64,000 bases of DNA from Leisingera thetidis (GCF_025857195.1 NZ_CP109788.1:1-64000), one strand, 5' to 3'. Counted from the stretch's first letter, positions 1-8,295 are shown. Notes: generated by a model from the sequence alone, not told the origin. Numbers and translations are program-made.

Positions 1-1212
1 ATGGATCATACATACACACCTGAGGATCTCAATGCGGTGATCCGCCAGCATTCCGAATGGATTGCGGCCCAGCTGCACGCGCAGCGCGAAAGCCTGTTCC
101 CGCCGAACGCCTCCAAGACCATGCGCAAATTCACCTCCGGCGAGGCCGCGGCCCTGCTGGGCGTGAATGATTCCTACCTGCGCAAGCTGCATCTCGACGG
201 CAAGGGCCCCTCGCCCGAACTGACCGCCGGCAACCGCCGCCAGTACTCCGCCGAGGACATCCAGGACCTGCGCGTCCTGCTGGAGAAAACCGCCCGCAAG
301 CCCGGCGACTACCTGCCCGGCCGCCGCCGCCGCCCGGACGGCGGCGAGGGCTATGCCGATCACATGCAGATCATCGGCGTGATGAATTTCAAGGGCGGCT
401 CCGGCAAGACCACCACCTCCGCCCATCTGGCACAGCGCCTGGCGCTCAAGGGCTACCGGGTGCTGGCGATCGACCTCGACCCGCAGGCGTCCTTGACGGC
501 GCTGCACGGGGTGCAGCCGGAGTTCGACCTCAAGGACGGCGGCACCCTTTACGACGCCATCCGCTATGACGACCCGGCGCCGATCTCTTCGGTGATCCGC
601 AAGACCTACATCCCCAATCTCGACCTGATCCCCGGCAACCTCGAACTGATGGAGTTCGAGCACGACACCCCCCGCGCCCTCGCGCAGGGCAGCGCCGGAT
701 TGTTCTTTTTCCGGGTGAAAGAGGCTCTGACACAGGTCGATTCCGATTATGACGTGGTGGTGATCGACTGCCCGCCGCAGCTCGGCTTCCTCACCATGTC
801 GGCGCTCTCCGCCGCCACCGGCGTGCTGGTGACGATCCACCCGGAAATGCTCGACGTGATGTCGATGTCGCAGTTCCTGCGCATGACCGCCGACCTGATG
901 GACGTGATCGCGCAAAGCGGCGCCGACATGAGCCACGACTGGATGCGCTACCTGCTCACCCGCTACGAGCCGTCGGACGCGCCGCAGAACCGCATCGTCG
1001 CCTTCCTGCGCACCATGTACGGCGACAAGGTGCTGAACGCGCCGATGCTGAAATCCACCGCGATTTCCGACGCCGGCCTCACAAAACAGACTCTATACGA
1101 GGTCGAACGCAGCGCCTTCACCCGTTCCACCTACGACCGCGCAGTCGAAAGCCTGAACGCGGTCAACGATGAAATCAGCCAGCTCGTTCAGGAAACCTGG
1201 GGGCGCACATGA
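1..1212 (+). CDS. repA: RepA, ParA-type partition ATPase of a repABC replicon
   Basis: ParA-family ATPase that with RepB segregates the replicon and represses the repABC operon. The 403-residue protein has an N-terminal helix-turn-helix-like region (about residues 40-100) and a deviant Walker A, KGGSGKTT at 131-138. A Walker A' aspartate follows in AIDLDPQAS, and a Walker B-like VVVIDCPP lies at 252-259. Its stop overlaps the repB start by 4 bp (ATGA), so the two are translationally coupled. Base 1 is its ATG, so the promoter and any upstream RepA/RepB sites lie outside the window. Family assignment is very secure from the motifs and from the repB-repC context. Confidence 0.96.
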   Translation: MDHTYTPEDLNAVIRQHSEWIAAQLHAQRESLFPPNASKTMRKFTSGEAAALLGVNDSYLRKLHLDGKGPSPELTAGNRRQYSAEDIQDLRVLLEKTARKPGDYLPGRRRRPDGGEGYADHMQIIGVMNFKGGSGKTTTSAHLAQRLALKGYRVLAIDLDPQASLTALHGVQPEFDLKDGGTLYDAIRYDDPAPISSVIRKTYIPNLDLIPGNLELMEFEHDTPRALAQGSAGLFFFRVKEALTQVDSDYDVVVIDCPPQLGFLTMSALSAATGVLVTIHPEMLDVMSMSQFLRMTADLMDVIAQSGADMSHDWMRYLLTRYEPSDAPQNRIVAFLRTMYGDKVLNAPMLKSTAISDAGLTKQTLYEVERSAFTRSTYDRAVESLNAVNDEISQLVQETWGRT

Positions 1213-2222
1213 CCAGCAAGAAATCCCGTCTCTCGATGCTCGACAGCCTGGCCGCGGCCGGCGCGCCGGTGGCCTCCCCTGCCCCGGCGGCCTCGATGAT
1301 GTCCAGCAACCGCGCCCTGCGCTCGGCCCGCGATGCGGTGGATTCGCACCGGGTCTGGGATCTGGAACCGCATCAGATCGAGGACACCCGCGTCCACGAC
1401 CGGCTTGACCCCAACGATGTCCTCGACCTGCGCGCCGCGATCGAGGCCAACGGCCAGACCGTGCCGATCCTGGTGCGCCGCCACCCGTCCGAGGCCGACC
1501 GCTACCTCCTGGTCTACGGCCGCCGCCGGCTGGAGGCGATCCGCACCTCGGACAAGGTCGAAAAGGTCCGCGCCCTGGTTGCCAATCTGGATGAAGACGC
1601 CGCCGTGCGGGCCCAGATCTCCGAAAACATGGCGCGCCGCGACCTCTCCTTCATCGAAAAGGCGCTGTTCGCGCAGGAGCTGGTGGAAAACGGCTTTGGC
1701 AACCAGTCGCAGGTCGCCGAGGTGCTGACCGTCACCAAATCCGCCGTCTCCATGGCCATCGCCATTGCCGAGGCGGTCGGCGCCGGCCTGATCCGCGCCA
1801 TCGGCCCCGCCCAGGGCATCGGCCGCCCCCGCTGGGACGCGCTGGCCAAGGCAATCGCGGACAGCGGCGCCGACCGGAACGCGCTCATCCGCATTGCCGA
1901 GAAGGAATACACCGATTTCGCCGTCGATGCGGTGACCGAAGGCACCGACGCCGCGCCCGCCGATCCCTCGGTGCTGGCGTTTGAGGCGGTGTTCAAGGCC
2001 GCGGTCCCCTCCCCTGCCCCGCAGGCCAAGCCCGCGCGCAAGGCCCGCACGCTCACCCGGCCGCTCACCGTCGATGGCCGCCGCAGCGCCACCCTGCGCC
2101 GCACCGCCAAAGGTGTGAGCCTGGAATTGCCCGGCGGCGGCTTTGCCGACTGGCTGGAGGCCGAGGCCCAGAATGTCATTGAAGAGCTTCACGCGCGCTG
2201 GCAGTCGCGCGGCGAAGATTAA
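1209..2222 (+). CDS. repB: RepB, ParB-type centromere-binding protein
   Basis: RepB binds centromere-like parS palindromes and is the DNA-binding partner of RepA. The 337-residue protein has a ParB/Srx-like nuclease-fold region with the GRRRLEA box at 104-110. The ENMARRDLSF segment (139-148) and a helix-turn-helix at about 165-187 follow. The C-terminal part probably dimerises. The start is the ATG overlapping the repA stop. The likely target is the perfect palindrome directly downstream of repC at 3651-3666. A long ORF on the opposite strand is a codon-bias shadow. Confidence 0.95.
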   Translation: MTSKKSRLSMLDSLAAAGAPVASPAPAASMMSSNRALRSARDAVDSHRVWDLEPHQIEDTRVHDRLDPNDVLDLRAAIEANGQTVPILVRRHPSEADRYLLVYGRRRLEAIRTSDKVEKVRALVANLDEDAAVRAQISENMARRDLSFIEKALFAQELVENGFGNQSQVAEVLTVTKSAVSMAIAIAEAVGAGLIRAIGPAQGIGRPRWDALAKAIADSGADRNALIRIAEKEYTDFAVDAVTEGTDAAPADPSVLAFEAVFKAAVPSPAPQAKPARKARTLTRPLTVDGRRSATLRRTAKGVSLELPGGGFADWLEAEAQNVIEELHARWQSRGED

Positions 2223-2255
2223 TATATAACAATAACTTAGGAGGCACAGAGCAGG

Positions 2256-2315
2256 CAAAAAAGAAGGCCCCGCAAAACCGAAGCTCCACGAGACCAACTT
2301 GTTTCTAGCACCTTC
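2256..2315 (-). ncRNA. Probable repABC antisense incompatibility RNA (ctRNA)
   Basis: The repB-repC spacer of repABC replicons usually encodes a small antisense RNA that limits repC expression. On the minus strand a GC stem with a GTTTTG loop (2263-2287) is followed by a T-run (2257-2262), a good intrinsic terminator. Upstream on the same strand is a possible promoter: TTGCGG (2339-2344), 17-bp spacer, TAACTT (2316-2321). The RNA ends are estimates. On the plus strand the repC leader contains an AAAGAG/CTCTTT hairpin followed by T's (2349-2376). That fits the known attenuation model, in which the antisense RNA favours leader termination before repC. Confidence 0.65.
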
Positions 2316-2394
2316 AAGTTAGTGGCCGGAGCCTTTGACCGCAAGTCCAAAGAGATTCGCGGGCCGCTCTTTTTTTGTCTTTCGTGATGATCAC

Positions 2395-3648
2395 ATGGGA
2401 TATATGCCCCTCACGCCTTTTGGGCGGACAGTGGATGCTGTCCTGCTGAAACACCAGCAGGCCGCCGCTGACGGTTCCGCCATGCAATCCGCCGTCAGCA
2501 AATGGGACGCGCTGCGCGACCTGGCTGCAGCCCGGAAAACCTATGGCCTGAACGACCGCGACCTCTCGGTACTGCAGGCACTGATCAGCTTCCTGCCCGG
2601 CACCGAGGTCGACCCCCGGCCCGGCGTCACCGTGGTTCACCCCTCCAACCGCACCATCTGCGAGCGGCTGAACGGGATGCCGGGGTCCACCATGCGCCGC
2701 CACATGGCCAAGCTGGTTGCCGCGGGCATCCTGATCCGCCGCGACAGCCCCAATGGCAAACGCTACGTGCGCCGCTATCAGGGCGAACGGGTGGCCTATG
2801 GTTTCGACCTCTCCCCCCTCGCCGTCCGTTTTGCCGAATTTGCAGACGCCGCAGAGGCCGAACGCGCCCTCGCGGCCCGCATCAAGGCGGTGCGCGAAAC
2901 CGTCAGCCTGATGCGCCGCGACCTGCTGAACCTGGCGCTGCTCGGCGCTGCGGAGCGTCCTGAGATTTCCGTCTGGGACCAGTTCCAGGACCTCGCGCAG
3001 CTCACCGCCCGCGACCTGCGCCGCAAACTGGGACTGGCGGAACTGGCAGAGATCAAGGCCCGCCTCGCCGCCGCCATTTTAGACACTAAAAGCCATTTAC
3101 AGACTCTGTTTGCAGAAGAACCGGGCACCAGCGGCAGCCAAAATGAGCACCACTATCAGAGTTCAAAGAAAGACTCATTTGAATCTGAACAGGCCGTTAA
3201 GCCGGCGCACGGTCCAAATACGGAATCGAAAGACGCAACCGGCTATGCTGAGAAACACTCAGAAGAAAGGCCCGTGCACCGTGAACCGCCATCCCTCCCG
3301 CCTGAGGCCCCTGCCCCCGGCGGCCCAAGCCTGCCGCTCCGCCTGATCCTCGCCGCCTGCGGCGAAATCCAGAGCTATGCCGATGGCGCCATCCGCCACT
3401 GGACCGACCTCCTGCGCGCCGCCGATACCGTACGCCCGATGATGGGCATTTCGGCGGCCGTCTGGGACGAGGCCAAAACCGCCATGGGCGCGGCCGAAGC
3501 CGCAACCGTGGTCGCCGCCATGCTTGAGCGGTTCTCGGACATCCGCTCCCCCGGCGGATACCTCCGGCATCTCAGCGCCAAGGCGATGTCCGAAAATTTC
3601 TCCAGCGCCCCGATGGTCATGGCCCTGGCCCGCAAGGCCGCGGCATAA
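2395..3648 (+). CDS. repC: RepC, replication initiator
   Basis: RepC initiates replication of repABC replicons. The chosen ATG gives 417 residues beginning MGYMPLTPFGR, which matches the usual RepC opening. An upstream TTG at 2335 would extend the protein through the leader hairpin and is unlikely. A winged-helix region (HPSNRTICERLNG... about residues 82-125) is visible, followed by an Ala/Arg-rich helical part. A low-complexity, relatively AT-rich linker (about bases 3075-3260) precedes the conserved C-terminal domain. In studied repABC plasmids the origin lies inside repC, usually in such an AT-rich stretch. Expression is probably controlled by the antisense RNA and leader hairpin upstream. 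Confidence 0.94.
   Translation: MGYMPLTPFGRTVDAVLLKHQQAAADGSAMQSAVSKWDALRDLAAARKTYGLNDRDLSVLQALISFLPGTEVDPRPGVTVVHPSNRTICERLNGMPGSTMRRHMAKLVAAGILIRRDSPNGKRYVRRYQGERVAYGFDLSPLAVRFAEFADAAEAERALAARIKAVRETVSLMRRDLLNLALLGAAERPEISVWDQFQDLAQLTARDLRRKLGLAELAEIKARLAAAILDTKSHLQTLFAEEPGTSGSQNEHHYQSSKKDSFESEQAVKPAHGPNTESKDATGYAEKHSEERPVHREPPSLPPEAPAPGGPSLPLRLILAACGEIQSYADGAIRHWTDLLRAADTVRPMMGISAAVWDEAKTAMGAAEAATVVAAMLERFSDIRSPGGYLRHLSAKAMSENFSSAPMVMALARKAAA
3075..3260. other. Candidate origin region (oriV) inside repC
   Basis: This stretch of repC is visibly richer in A/T than the surrounding gene and encodes a low-complexity linker. In repABC plasmids examined experimentally, oriV lies within repC in an AT-rich segment. 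The position here is inferred from base composition only. Confidence 0.35.
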
Positions 3649-3650
3649 AA

Positions 3651-3666
3651 GTTCACAGCTGTGAAC
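3651..3666. promoter_or_regulatory. Perfect 16-bp palindrome after repC, candidate parS
   Basis: The sequence GTTCACAGCTGTGAAC is a perfect inverted repeat starting two bases after the repC stop codon. Rhodobacterales repABC replicons carry short perfect palindromes next to the operon that serve as RepB centromere sites and differ between compatibility groups. Position and symmetry fit that role. Binding is inferred. Confidence 0.7.
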
Positions 3667-3825
3667 TCGCTGGGAACGTCCGAAACTGCGCCGAAGACAG
3701 GTCCGCATGATCCCGATCAATCCGCATCCCCGCCCGGCGCGTCCCACTGGTGCGGCAGTGGTCAACCGGGGCACTTTCCCAGCACACACGCCTGCAGCAG
3801 CGCTGCATCACTGTGCAGGTTTCCA

Positions 3826-4012
3826 AGAAGAGGCCCCCCACCCTGTCTACCGGGTGGTTGACCGGGATCTGTATCTCGATCTAGCGGTAGTCCTTTGCGA
3901 CGCGGCTTTGGGCGGCAAGGTGATGATGCCGCCACCGAATGACAGGGTCGCGCTGACCATCCCTGCCAATACCCGCAGCGGCCAGAAGTTGTGTCTCAAG
4001 AAAAAGAGCCTG
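3826..4012 (+). pseudogene. Fragment of a DnaJ/CbpA C-terminal domain
   Basis: The plus-strand reading frame contains HPVYRVVDRDLYLDLAVV, then AALGGKV, then TIPANTRSGQKLCLKKKSLP. This is the conserved substrate-binding domain of DnaJ/CbpA co-chaperones. The J domain, the rest of the protein and a proper start are absent. The similarity stops abruptly at about 4012, where reverse-strand IS6 transposase sequence begins. It is therefore a relic cut by a rearrangement. The 160 bases between the palindrome and this fragment show nothing recognisable. Confidence 0.7.
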
Positions 4013-4323
4013 CCGCGCCGCCCTCGCATTGCGTTGCTTCTGAACCGGAATGCCGAGCACATCTCCATTCGCATCCACCGCCCGCCAGAGCCAATATCGT
4101 TCACCACGGACCGCATCGGCCACTTCGTCGGGTTGCCATTTGCGGCCGGCACCGGGCCTGTCGCGCTGGACGCAATCGGCGGAATGACGACCGAAGCGGT
4201 TGACCCATTTCCGGAACGTTTCCCGGCTCAGGTACACGCCGCGCTCAGCGCACAGCGGTAATACGCCTGGATCGCACAGGCGATGATTCCACGGGGGAAA
4301 CGGGAGCCCTTACGGCGCGGCAT
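4012..4323 (-). pseudogene. Broken IS6-family transposase
   Basis: Read on the minus strand, the ATG at 4323 starts MPRRKGSRFPRGIIACAIQAYY, the typical opening of alphaproteobacterial IS6 transposases. After CALS the frame shifts. The sequence resumes as RGVYLSRETFRKWVNRFGRH, then ERYWLWRAVDANGDVLGIPVQ and RNARAARQAL. About nine codons plus a frame change are lost near 4240-4250. Everything after RNARAARQAL, including most of the DDE core, is missing and joins the dnaJ fragment. No terminal inverted repeats were recognised, so the element is dead. Confidence 0.75.
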
Positions 4324-4440
4324 ATCGGGGGGCAGCTTCATGGCTGCCGGCTATCCAACCCAGCTGGCGTGAACAAGCCGGCAAAGCCTTAGGGCCAGAT
4401 CCGACGGGACAGGTTCTAAGTGTCTAGGGCAGGGGGCATC

Positions 4441-4906
4441 CTATTCGGGCCGCTCGGCCGTAATCAGGCCCCGGGTCTTGGCGCGGTCCAGCAGCATCTT
4501 GACGGAAGACACGGACCACTGTGCCCGCCCGCGCGATGTCGGCTCGCACTCTCCTCTAGCCGCCGGAACAGGGCTTCACCGCGGGCGGCCTGGACTTTGC
4601 GGAGACCGCCGGGGTCTTTGCTGCGCAGCCGGGGATTGCCGCCGATCCGGCCTTTCGCGCGCGCCGATTTCAGACCGGCCAGGGTGCGCTTCCGGATCAG
4701 TGCGCGTTCCAGCTCGGCCGCGACACCCAGCACCTGGAGGGGGAAGTTCCCCTGTGGGCTGGGGGTGTCGACCGGGTCGCGCAGGGACTTGAAGCGGACG
4801 CCTGTTCCTGATGCACCCGCGCGCGGCCCGCTGCCCGGAGTTCTTCAGCCTGGGCGGCGGTTGACGGGTCATTGGTGGAGACACGGGCATAGCCGATGAA
4901 GGGAAT
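4441..4906 (-). pseudogene. Broken serine recombinase (resolvase/invertase family)
   Basis: The N-terminal part reads PFIGYARVSTNDPSTAAQAEELRAAG, the classical resolvase start with its catalytic-serine region. It then loses roughly 90 residues. It resumes in another frame as DP.DTPSPQGNFPLQVLGVAAELERALI, then RKRTLAGLKSARAKGRIGGNP. A further frame change near 4540 leads to a short tail ending at the TAG at 4441-4443. The first residue is ATT rather than ATG, and the sequence is fused in frame to integrase remnants upstream. The gene is non-functional. Confidence 0.75.
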
Positions 4907-5019
4907 GGCGGATTCTTGACCCTGTCTATTTGCAATCGTCCATAAGTTTGCCTGGTCCGGGGCAATTTTCAATTTAATGTGCCAGTATAAATAGATGGCT
5001 TGAAAATAGGTGTAATGGA

Positions 5020-5473
5020 CGGCCCCTTTGTCCACACTCTCGATCCAGCCGCCGGCACCAGGCGTGTAGTCTTTTTGCACATCGAGGCTCACGCTCTCGG
5101 AGCGCCGCAATCCGCCGGCATAGCCAAGGAGCAGGGCGTAGGGCAGGGCGTCGACCATCGCGAGCAGATCTTCGGCCAGGATCGCTTCCTTCGGCACGGG
5201 CGGGCGCGCATGCTTGCGCTTGATCCCGGCCGGTACTGTGGCGATGTGCCGGTTCTTGCGATCGAGAGTGAAACCGCGCTGCGCATGATTCCATCCTAGG
5301 CCGGAGAGCCGGCGGTCTATGGTTGAGACCGAAAGGGCAGGGGGCTGGCCAGAAGGGGATGCCAGGTCCGCCAGGTAGAGGCCGATCATCTCAGGCGAGG
5401 GCGGTACCGGCCAGCCGATCAAGCGTGCCGGAGCCGGTGGCGTGCGCAGGCAGAGCGATGTCGCCAAGCTCAT
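5020..5473 (-). pseudogene. Truncated tyrosine recombinase (phage integrase family)
   Basis: The minus-strand frame reads PPSPEMIGLYLADLA, then STIDRRLSGLGWNHAQRGF and DRKNRHIATVPAGIKRKHARPP. It continues with KEAILAEDLLAMVDALPYALLLGYAGGLRRSE. This is the SAM-like and early catalytic region of a tyrosine recombinase, including the first catalytic Arg in GLRRSE. About nine residues seem deleted before LLLGYAGG. The protein loses similarity after DKG, so the later His, Arg and Tyr of the active site are missing. AT-richer filler (about 4910-5015) separates it from the serine recombinase relic. Confidence 0.72.
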
Positions 5474-5535
5474 CTTGTTTCCAAGAGGCGTGAGGATTAT
5501 ACTCCTGCTTCATACGTATTCTCCGAGAGGTTCCG

Positions 5536-5757
5536 ATGAGACGTGTAAAGGTCAATCTCACGCTGGACGCAGATGTGGCGGAAATGGCCCGGTCGCTGGG
5601 TCTGAACATGTCGCGCCTTGCGGAGGCGGCGATTGCCGAGGCCGCCAAGGTTGAACGGAACCGGCGCTGGCGTGAGGAGAACAGCGCGGCAATCAGCGCC
5701 TATGCCGACGAAGTGGCGAAAGACGGTTTGCCGCTCGCCCGGTACAGAAGTTTCTGA
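5536..5757 (+). CDS. ccdA: CcdA-type antitoxin
   Basis: A 73-residue antitoxin with an N-terminal ribbon-helix-helix DNA-binding part (MRRVKVNLTLDADVAEMARSLGLNMSRLAE). The C-terminal tail (NRRWREENSAAISAYADEVAKDG) is of the kind that wraps the CcdB toxin. The start has a GAGAGG-like ribosome site in the preceding 12 bases. ccdB follows after 11 bp. CcdA-CcdB complexes normally repress their own promoter, which would lie in the AT-richer 5474-5530 interval. The pair probably acts as an addiction module stabilising this replicon. Confidence 0.9.
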   Translation: MRRVKVNLTLDADVAEMARSLGLNMSRLAEAAIAEAAKVERNRRWREENSAAISAYADEVAKDGLPLARYRSF

Positions 5758-5768
5758 GGCGCGGCCCC

Positions 5769-6062
5769 GTGGCGCAGTTCGATCTTTACCGTCTGAAGGG
5801 CGGGCAACTTGTCGTGGATCTGCAAACCGACCTGATCGGGATCGACGCGTCGCGCATCGTGGCGCCCTTGCGTGAGGCGGGACTGTACACGGCCTTTCCG
5901 GGGCTGACGCCATCTGTCGAGGTCGACGCGGCACCGTGGATTGTCCGGGTTCAGGAACTGGCCGCGGTTGCAGGGGCCGAGTTGGGAGAGCCCATCGGCT
6001 CGCTGGCAGAGCATCGTGACGCGTTGAAGCGTGCCCTGGAAATTCTGATCGACGGGGTTTGA
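5769..6062 (+). CDS. ccdB: CcdB-type gyrase-poisoning toxin
   Basis: A 97-residue protein with the CcdB fold pattern: AQFDLYRLKGGQLVVDLQTDLI, then RIVAPL, then a SVEVDAAPWIVRVQELAAVAG core and a final helix. F-plasmid CcdB traps DNA gyrase and depends on its last three residues, Trp-Gly-Ile. Here the end is Asp-Gly-Val, so potency or target recognition may differ. Length and linkage to ccdA are normal, so the pair looks intact. A transposase remnant starts immediately after the stop. Confidence 0.88.
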   Translation: MAQFDLYRLKGGQLVVDLQTDLIGIDASRIVAPLREAGLYTAFPGLTPSVEVDAAPWIVRVQELAAVAGAELGEPIGSLAEHRDALKRALEILIDGV

Positions 6063-6518
6063 GCGCGGGGTCCCGCCTTCCTGCCCTCCGAGCAGCGGGT
6101 CTTGCAGCGTGACGGGCTGCACCTCTTCCATATCCGGTACTGGGCGCACGGGGTGCGCTGGCTGACGGGCCGGGAAAGCCGCAAGTTCACGCGCGAATAC
6201 GATCCATGCGATCCTTCGCGCATCTGCGCGATGACCGAGGACGGGATCATCGGGGCCCGGCCGGCGGATCTGACCCGGCCTGCGATCCCGCTCTGGGAGC
6301 ACCGCGCCGCCCGGCGCGCCTTGCGCGAGGCTGGACGCCGTTCTGTGGATGAGGAACTGGTTTTCAGAACGATCGAGGCGCGGCGGGCGCATCTGGCCCC
6401 TCTGCCAATGATTGATGTGACACCGGATACCGCCGCGCGGGATGCCTTGCCCGCGCGGAAAGGGGAGGGGGGTCCTTGCAAATGCCCCTTACTCCTGCCC
6501 ATCCAGCAGAGCAGATAA
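6063..6518 (+). pseudogene. C-terminal remnant of a TniA/Mu-type DDE transposase
   Basis: The open frame after the ccdB stop reads AFLPSEQRVLQRDGLHLFHIRYW, then REYDPCDPSRI and RPAIPLWEHRAARRALREAGRRSVDEE. This is the C-terminal beta-barrel region (Mu-C) of TniA-like transposases of the Tn5053/Tn402 type. The integrase core and N-terminus are absent, and no start codon fits a real gene. The frame overlaps the 3' end of marR by 30 bp. It is a relic of an element that probably brought or flanked ccdAB. Confidence 0.7.
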
Positions 6519-7016
6519 CCCGGCGGCCAGAGTTTCCTGCTCAGCCGCCTGCAATCCGCGGCAGAAATCTGCCTCCAGGCTGGCTTGCAGCTCCATGGTT
6601 TCGTCCGCAAGGGCAAGGCCGTCTTCGGTCAGGGCCACCAGCGTCACCCGGCGGTCGTTGGCGTCACCGCTGCGGGAAATCAGCCCCTTGCGGTCGAGCC
6701 TGTTCAGCATGTTTGACATGCCGCCTGAGGTGAAGAACATTGTCTCCAGCAGTTGTTTGGGGCTCATCTTGTAAGGCGCGCCGGACGCCCGAAGCGTCGC
6801 CAGAACCCCGTATTCCGGATATTTGAGGCCGTAGGGCGCAAGGGCAGAATTCAAACGCAGCATGAGCGCACCGTTCAGCGCAACCAGCCGGGCGCAGATC
6901 TCCTTGCCGGAAATGTCGAGATTCGGGACCTCGCGGCGCCACATGTCCAGCCCGTTGCGCACACGGTCTTCCGGGGTCGGACCAGTGGTGAAACGTTTCT
7001 GGCGCAGCTGCTGCAT
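6489..7016 (-). CDS. MarR-family transcriptional regulator
   Basis: A 175-residue winged-helix regulator. The DNA-binding region reads PKQLLETMFFTSGGMSNMLNRLDRKGLISRSGDANDRRVTLVALTEDG, with the classical MarR wing D-x-R-R. The start at 7016 is chosen for its AGGA site; longer upstream readings cross the promoter. It is divergent from the solute-binding-protein gene, with 158 bp between them. MarR proteins usually repress a divergent operon and respond to a small acidic or aromatic ligand. It is therefore the probable regulator of the 7175-15855 gene run. Confidence 0.9.
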   Translation of the reverse strand: MQQLRQKRFTTGPTPEDRVRNGLDMWRREVPNLDISGKEICARLVALNGALMLRLNSALAPYGLKYPEYGVLATLRASGAPYKMSPKQLLETMFFTSGGMSNMLNRLDRKGLISRSGDANDRRVTLVALTEDGLALADETMELQASLEADFCRGLQAAEQETLAAGLSALLDGQE

Positions 7017-7088
7017 CGGAGTCCTTTCTGTCTTTTCCGCATGTTCCCCGTTCTCAGCGCTGCTGACAAGCAGGAAATAAAAGCTTTC

Positions 7089-7117
7089 CAAAAAGGTTTT
7101 TGAAAAACTTTCTTGAC
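7089..7117. promoter_or_regulatory. Candidate MarR operator with a -35 element
   Basis: Two overlapping palindromes sit in the divergent spacer: CAAAAA-GG-TTTTTG (7089-7102) and GTTTTT-G-AAAAAC (7096-7108). They lie directly upstream of a TTGACA -35-like box (7112-7117) facing the transporter operon. The arrangement is typical of a MarR repressor site. No convincing -10 was assigned. Confidence 0.5.
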
Positions 7118-7174
7118 AGAAGCGCGGCCGCGGCGCCATCCTGACTGGCAGACAACAGCGACAGGGAGACCACC

Positions 7175-8218
7175 ATGAGACATCACGGCAAACGGCGCGT
7201 GCTGCCGGGGATTGCTGCCTTGGCTGCAGGCGCATTCGCGCTTGCCTCGCCGCTGGCGGCCCAGGAGAAACTGACGATTGCGACCTTTGGCGGCTCCTTC
7301 CTGGATGCGGTCAAATCCTGTCATATCCCCGTTTTCGAGCAGGCAACCGGCGCCACCGTCGAAACCGTGCTCGGGAATTCCGTCCAGCACGCCGCTTCGG
7401 TGCGCGCGATGGGCGCCAGCTCGGATTATGACGTGGTTTACATCGACGATTCCGCGGCCATGCAGCTCAAGGCCGAGAACCTGCTGCACCCGCTGGACCG
7501 GGCCGCACTGGCCAGCGCAGGGGACCTGGATCCGCGCGCCTTTGGCCCGGATGACGCCTTTGTGGTGTTCATGACCGGCGCGACGGCAATCGCCTACAAC
7601 CCCGAGATGGTGGAAACCCCGCCATCCAGCTGGCGCGATCTGTTCGACGAGGCCTACAAGGGCCAGGTGGCCATTGGCGATGTCACCGGCACCGCCGGCT
7701 GGCAGTTCCTGCTGGCGGTCAACCGGCTGGAGGGCGGATCGCTGGAAGATGTGAGCCCGGGCATCGACGCCATCAGGCCGCTCGCCCAGGATGCCGTCGT
7801 GCAATACACCCAGGCCGACCAGCTGCTGGCGCTGTTTGCGCGCGGCGAGGTGGCCATGGCGCCCTGGTACCCCGACCGGGCCGGCTCGGCCGCGGACGAG
7901 GGCCTGCCGATCGCCATCGCCTACCCTGAGGAAGGCGCCGTCGGCATCCGCCCGACCCTGCTGATCCCCGAGGGCAGCAGCCAAAAGGAGCTCGCCGCCG
8001 CCTTCGTCGACACGGTGCTGTCGAAGGAGGTGCAGGAATGCTTTGCAGAAACCAAATATGCGGGGCCGATCAACCTCAAGGCGGAGCTGTCCGAGAAGGC
8101 CGCCGCCATCGTGCCGAACGGCGCGACGCTGGAAGCGCTGTGGTTTCTCGACCCGGCGGTGACCTCGGCGCAGCTGCCGGGCTGGATCGACCGCTGGCAG
8201 CGCGAAGTCGCGCGCTGA
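7175..8218 (+). CDS. Periplasmic solute-binding protein of a polyamine/opine-type ABC importer
   Basis: Extracellular binding protein of the PotD/SBP_bac_8 group, 347 residues. It has a Sec signal peptide (basic start, hydrophobic stretch, cleavage near SPLAAQ-EK) and then KLTIATFGGSFLDAV. The AGGGAG site 6 bases before the ATG supports the start. It heads a run with the ATPase and two permeases, 77 bp upstream of the ATPase gene. The spacer contains a strong hairpin that may stabilise its mRNA. Binding specificity cannot be read from sequence. The related family carries spermidine, putrescine, amino-acid derivatives or opines. Confidence 0.88.
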   Translation: MRHHGKRRVLPGIAALAAGAFALASPLAAQEKLTIATFGGSFLDAVKSCHIPVFEQATGATVETVLGNSVQHAASVRAMGASSDYDVVYIDDSAAMQLKAENLLHPLDRAALASAGDLDPRAFGPDDAFVVFMTGATAIAYNPEMVETPPSSWRDLFDEAYKGQVAIGDVTGTAGWQFLLAVNRLEGGSLEDVSPGIDAIRPLAQDAVVQYTQADQLLALFARGEVAMAPWYPDRAGSAADEGLPIAIAYPEEGAVGIRPTLLIPEGSSQKELAAAFVDTVLSKEVQECFAETKYAGPINLKAELSEKAAAIVPNGATLEALWFLDPAVTSAQLPGWIDRWQREVAR

Positions 8219-8239
8219 CCCTGCCTCTCCCACCCATCT

Positions 8240-8271
8240 GCGGTGCGGCCGCCTGACCCGGTCCGCACCGC
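8240..8271 (+). other. Intercistronic hairpin after the binding-protein gene
   Basis: A perfect 9-bp stem, GCGGTGCGG and CCGCACCGC, encloses 14 bases with no T-tract. It is better read as an mRNA 3'-end stabiliser or attenuator, raising binding protein over membrane components, than as a full terminator. Confidence 0.5.
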
Positions 8272-8295
8272 CCCAACATCGCACAGGAATGCGCC

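Noticed and set aside
1188..2297. 369-codon open frame antisense to repB
   Set aside because: Gly/Arg/Ala-rich composition with no domain; mirror of a high-GC coding gene with clear ParB motifs.
2335..2394. TTG-started extension of repC
   Set aside because: It runs through the leader hairpin and antisense-RNA promoter; the ATG at 2395 gives the usual RepC N-terminus.
3259..3789. 176-codon minus-strand frame over the repC end
   Set aside because: No family pattern; lies over the conserved repC C-terminus and the palindrome.
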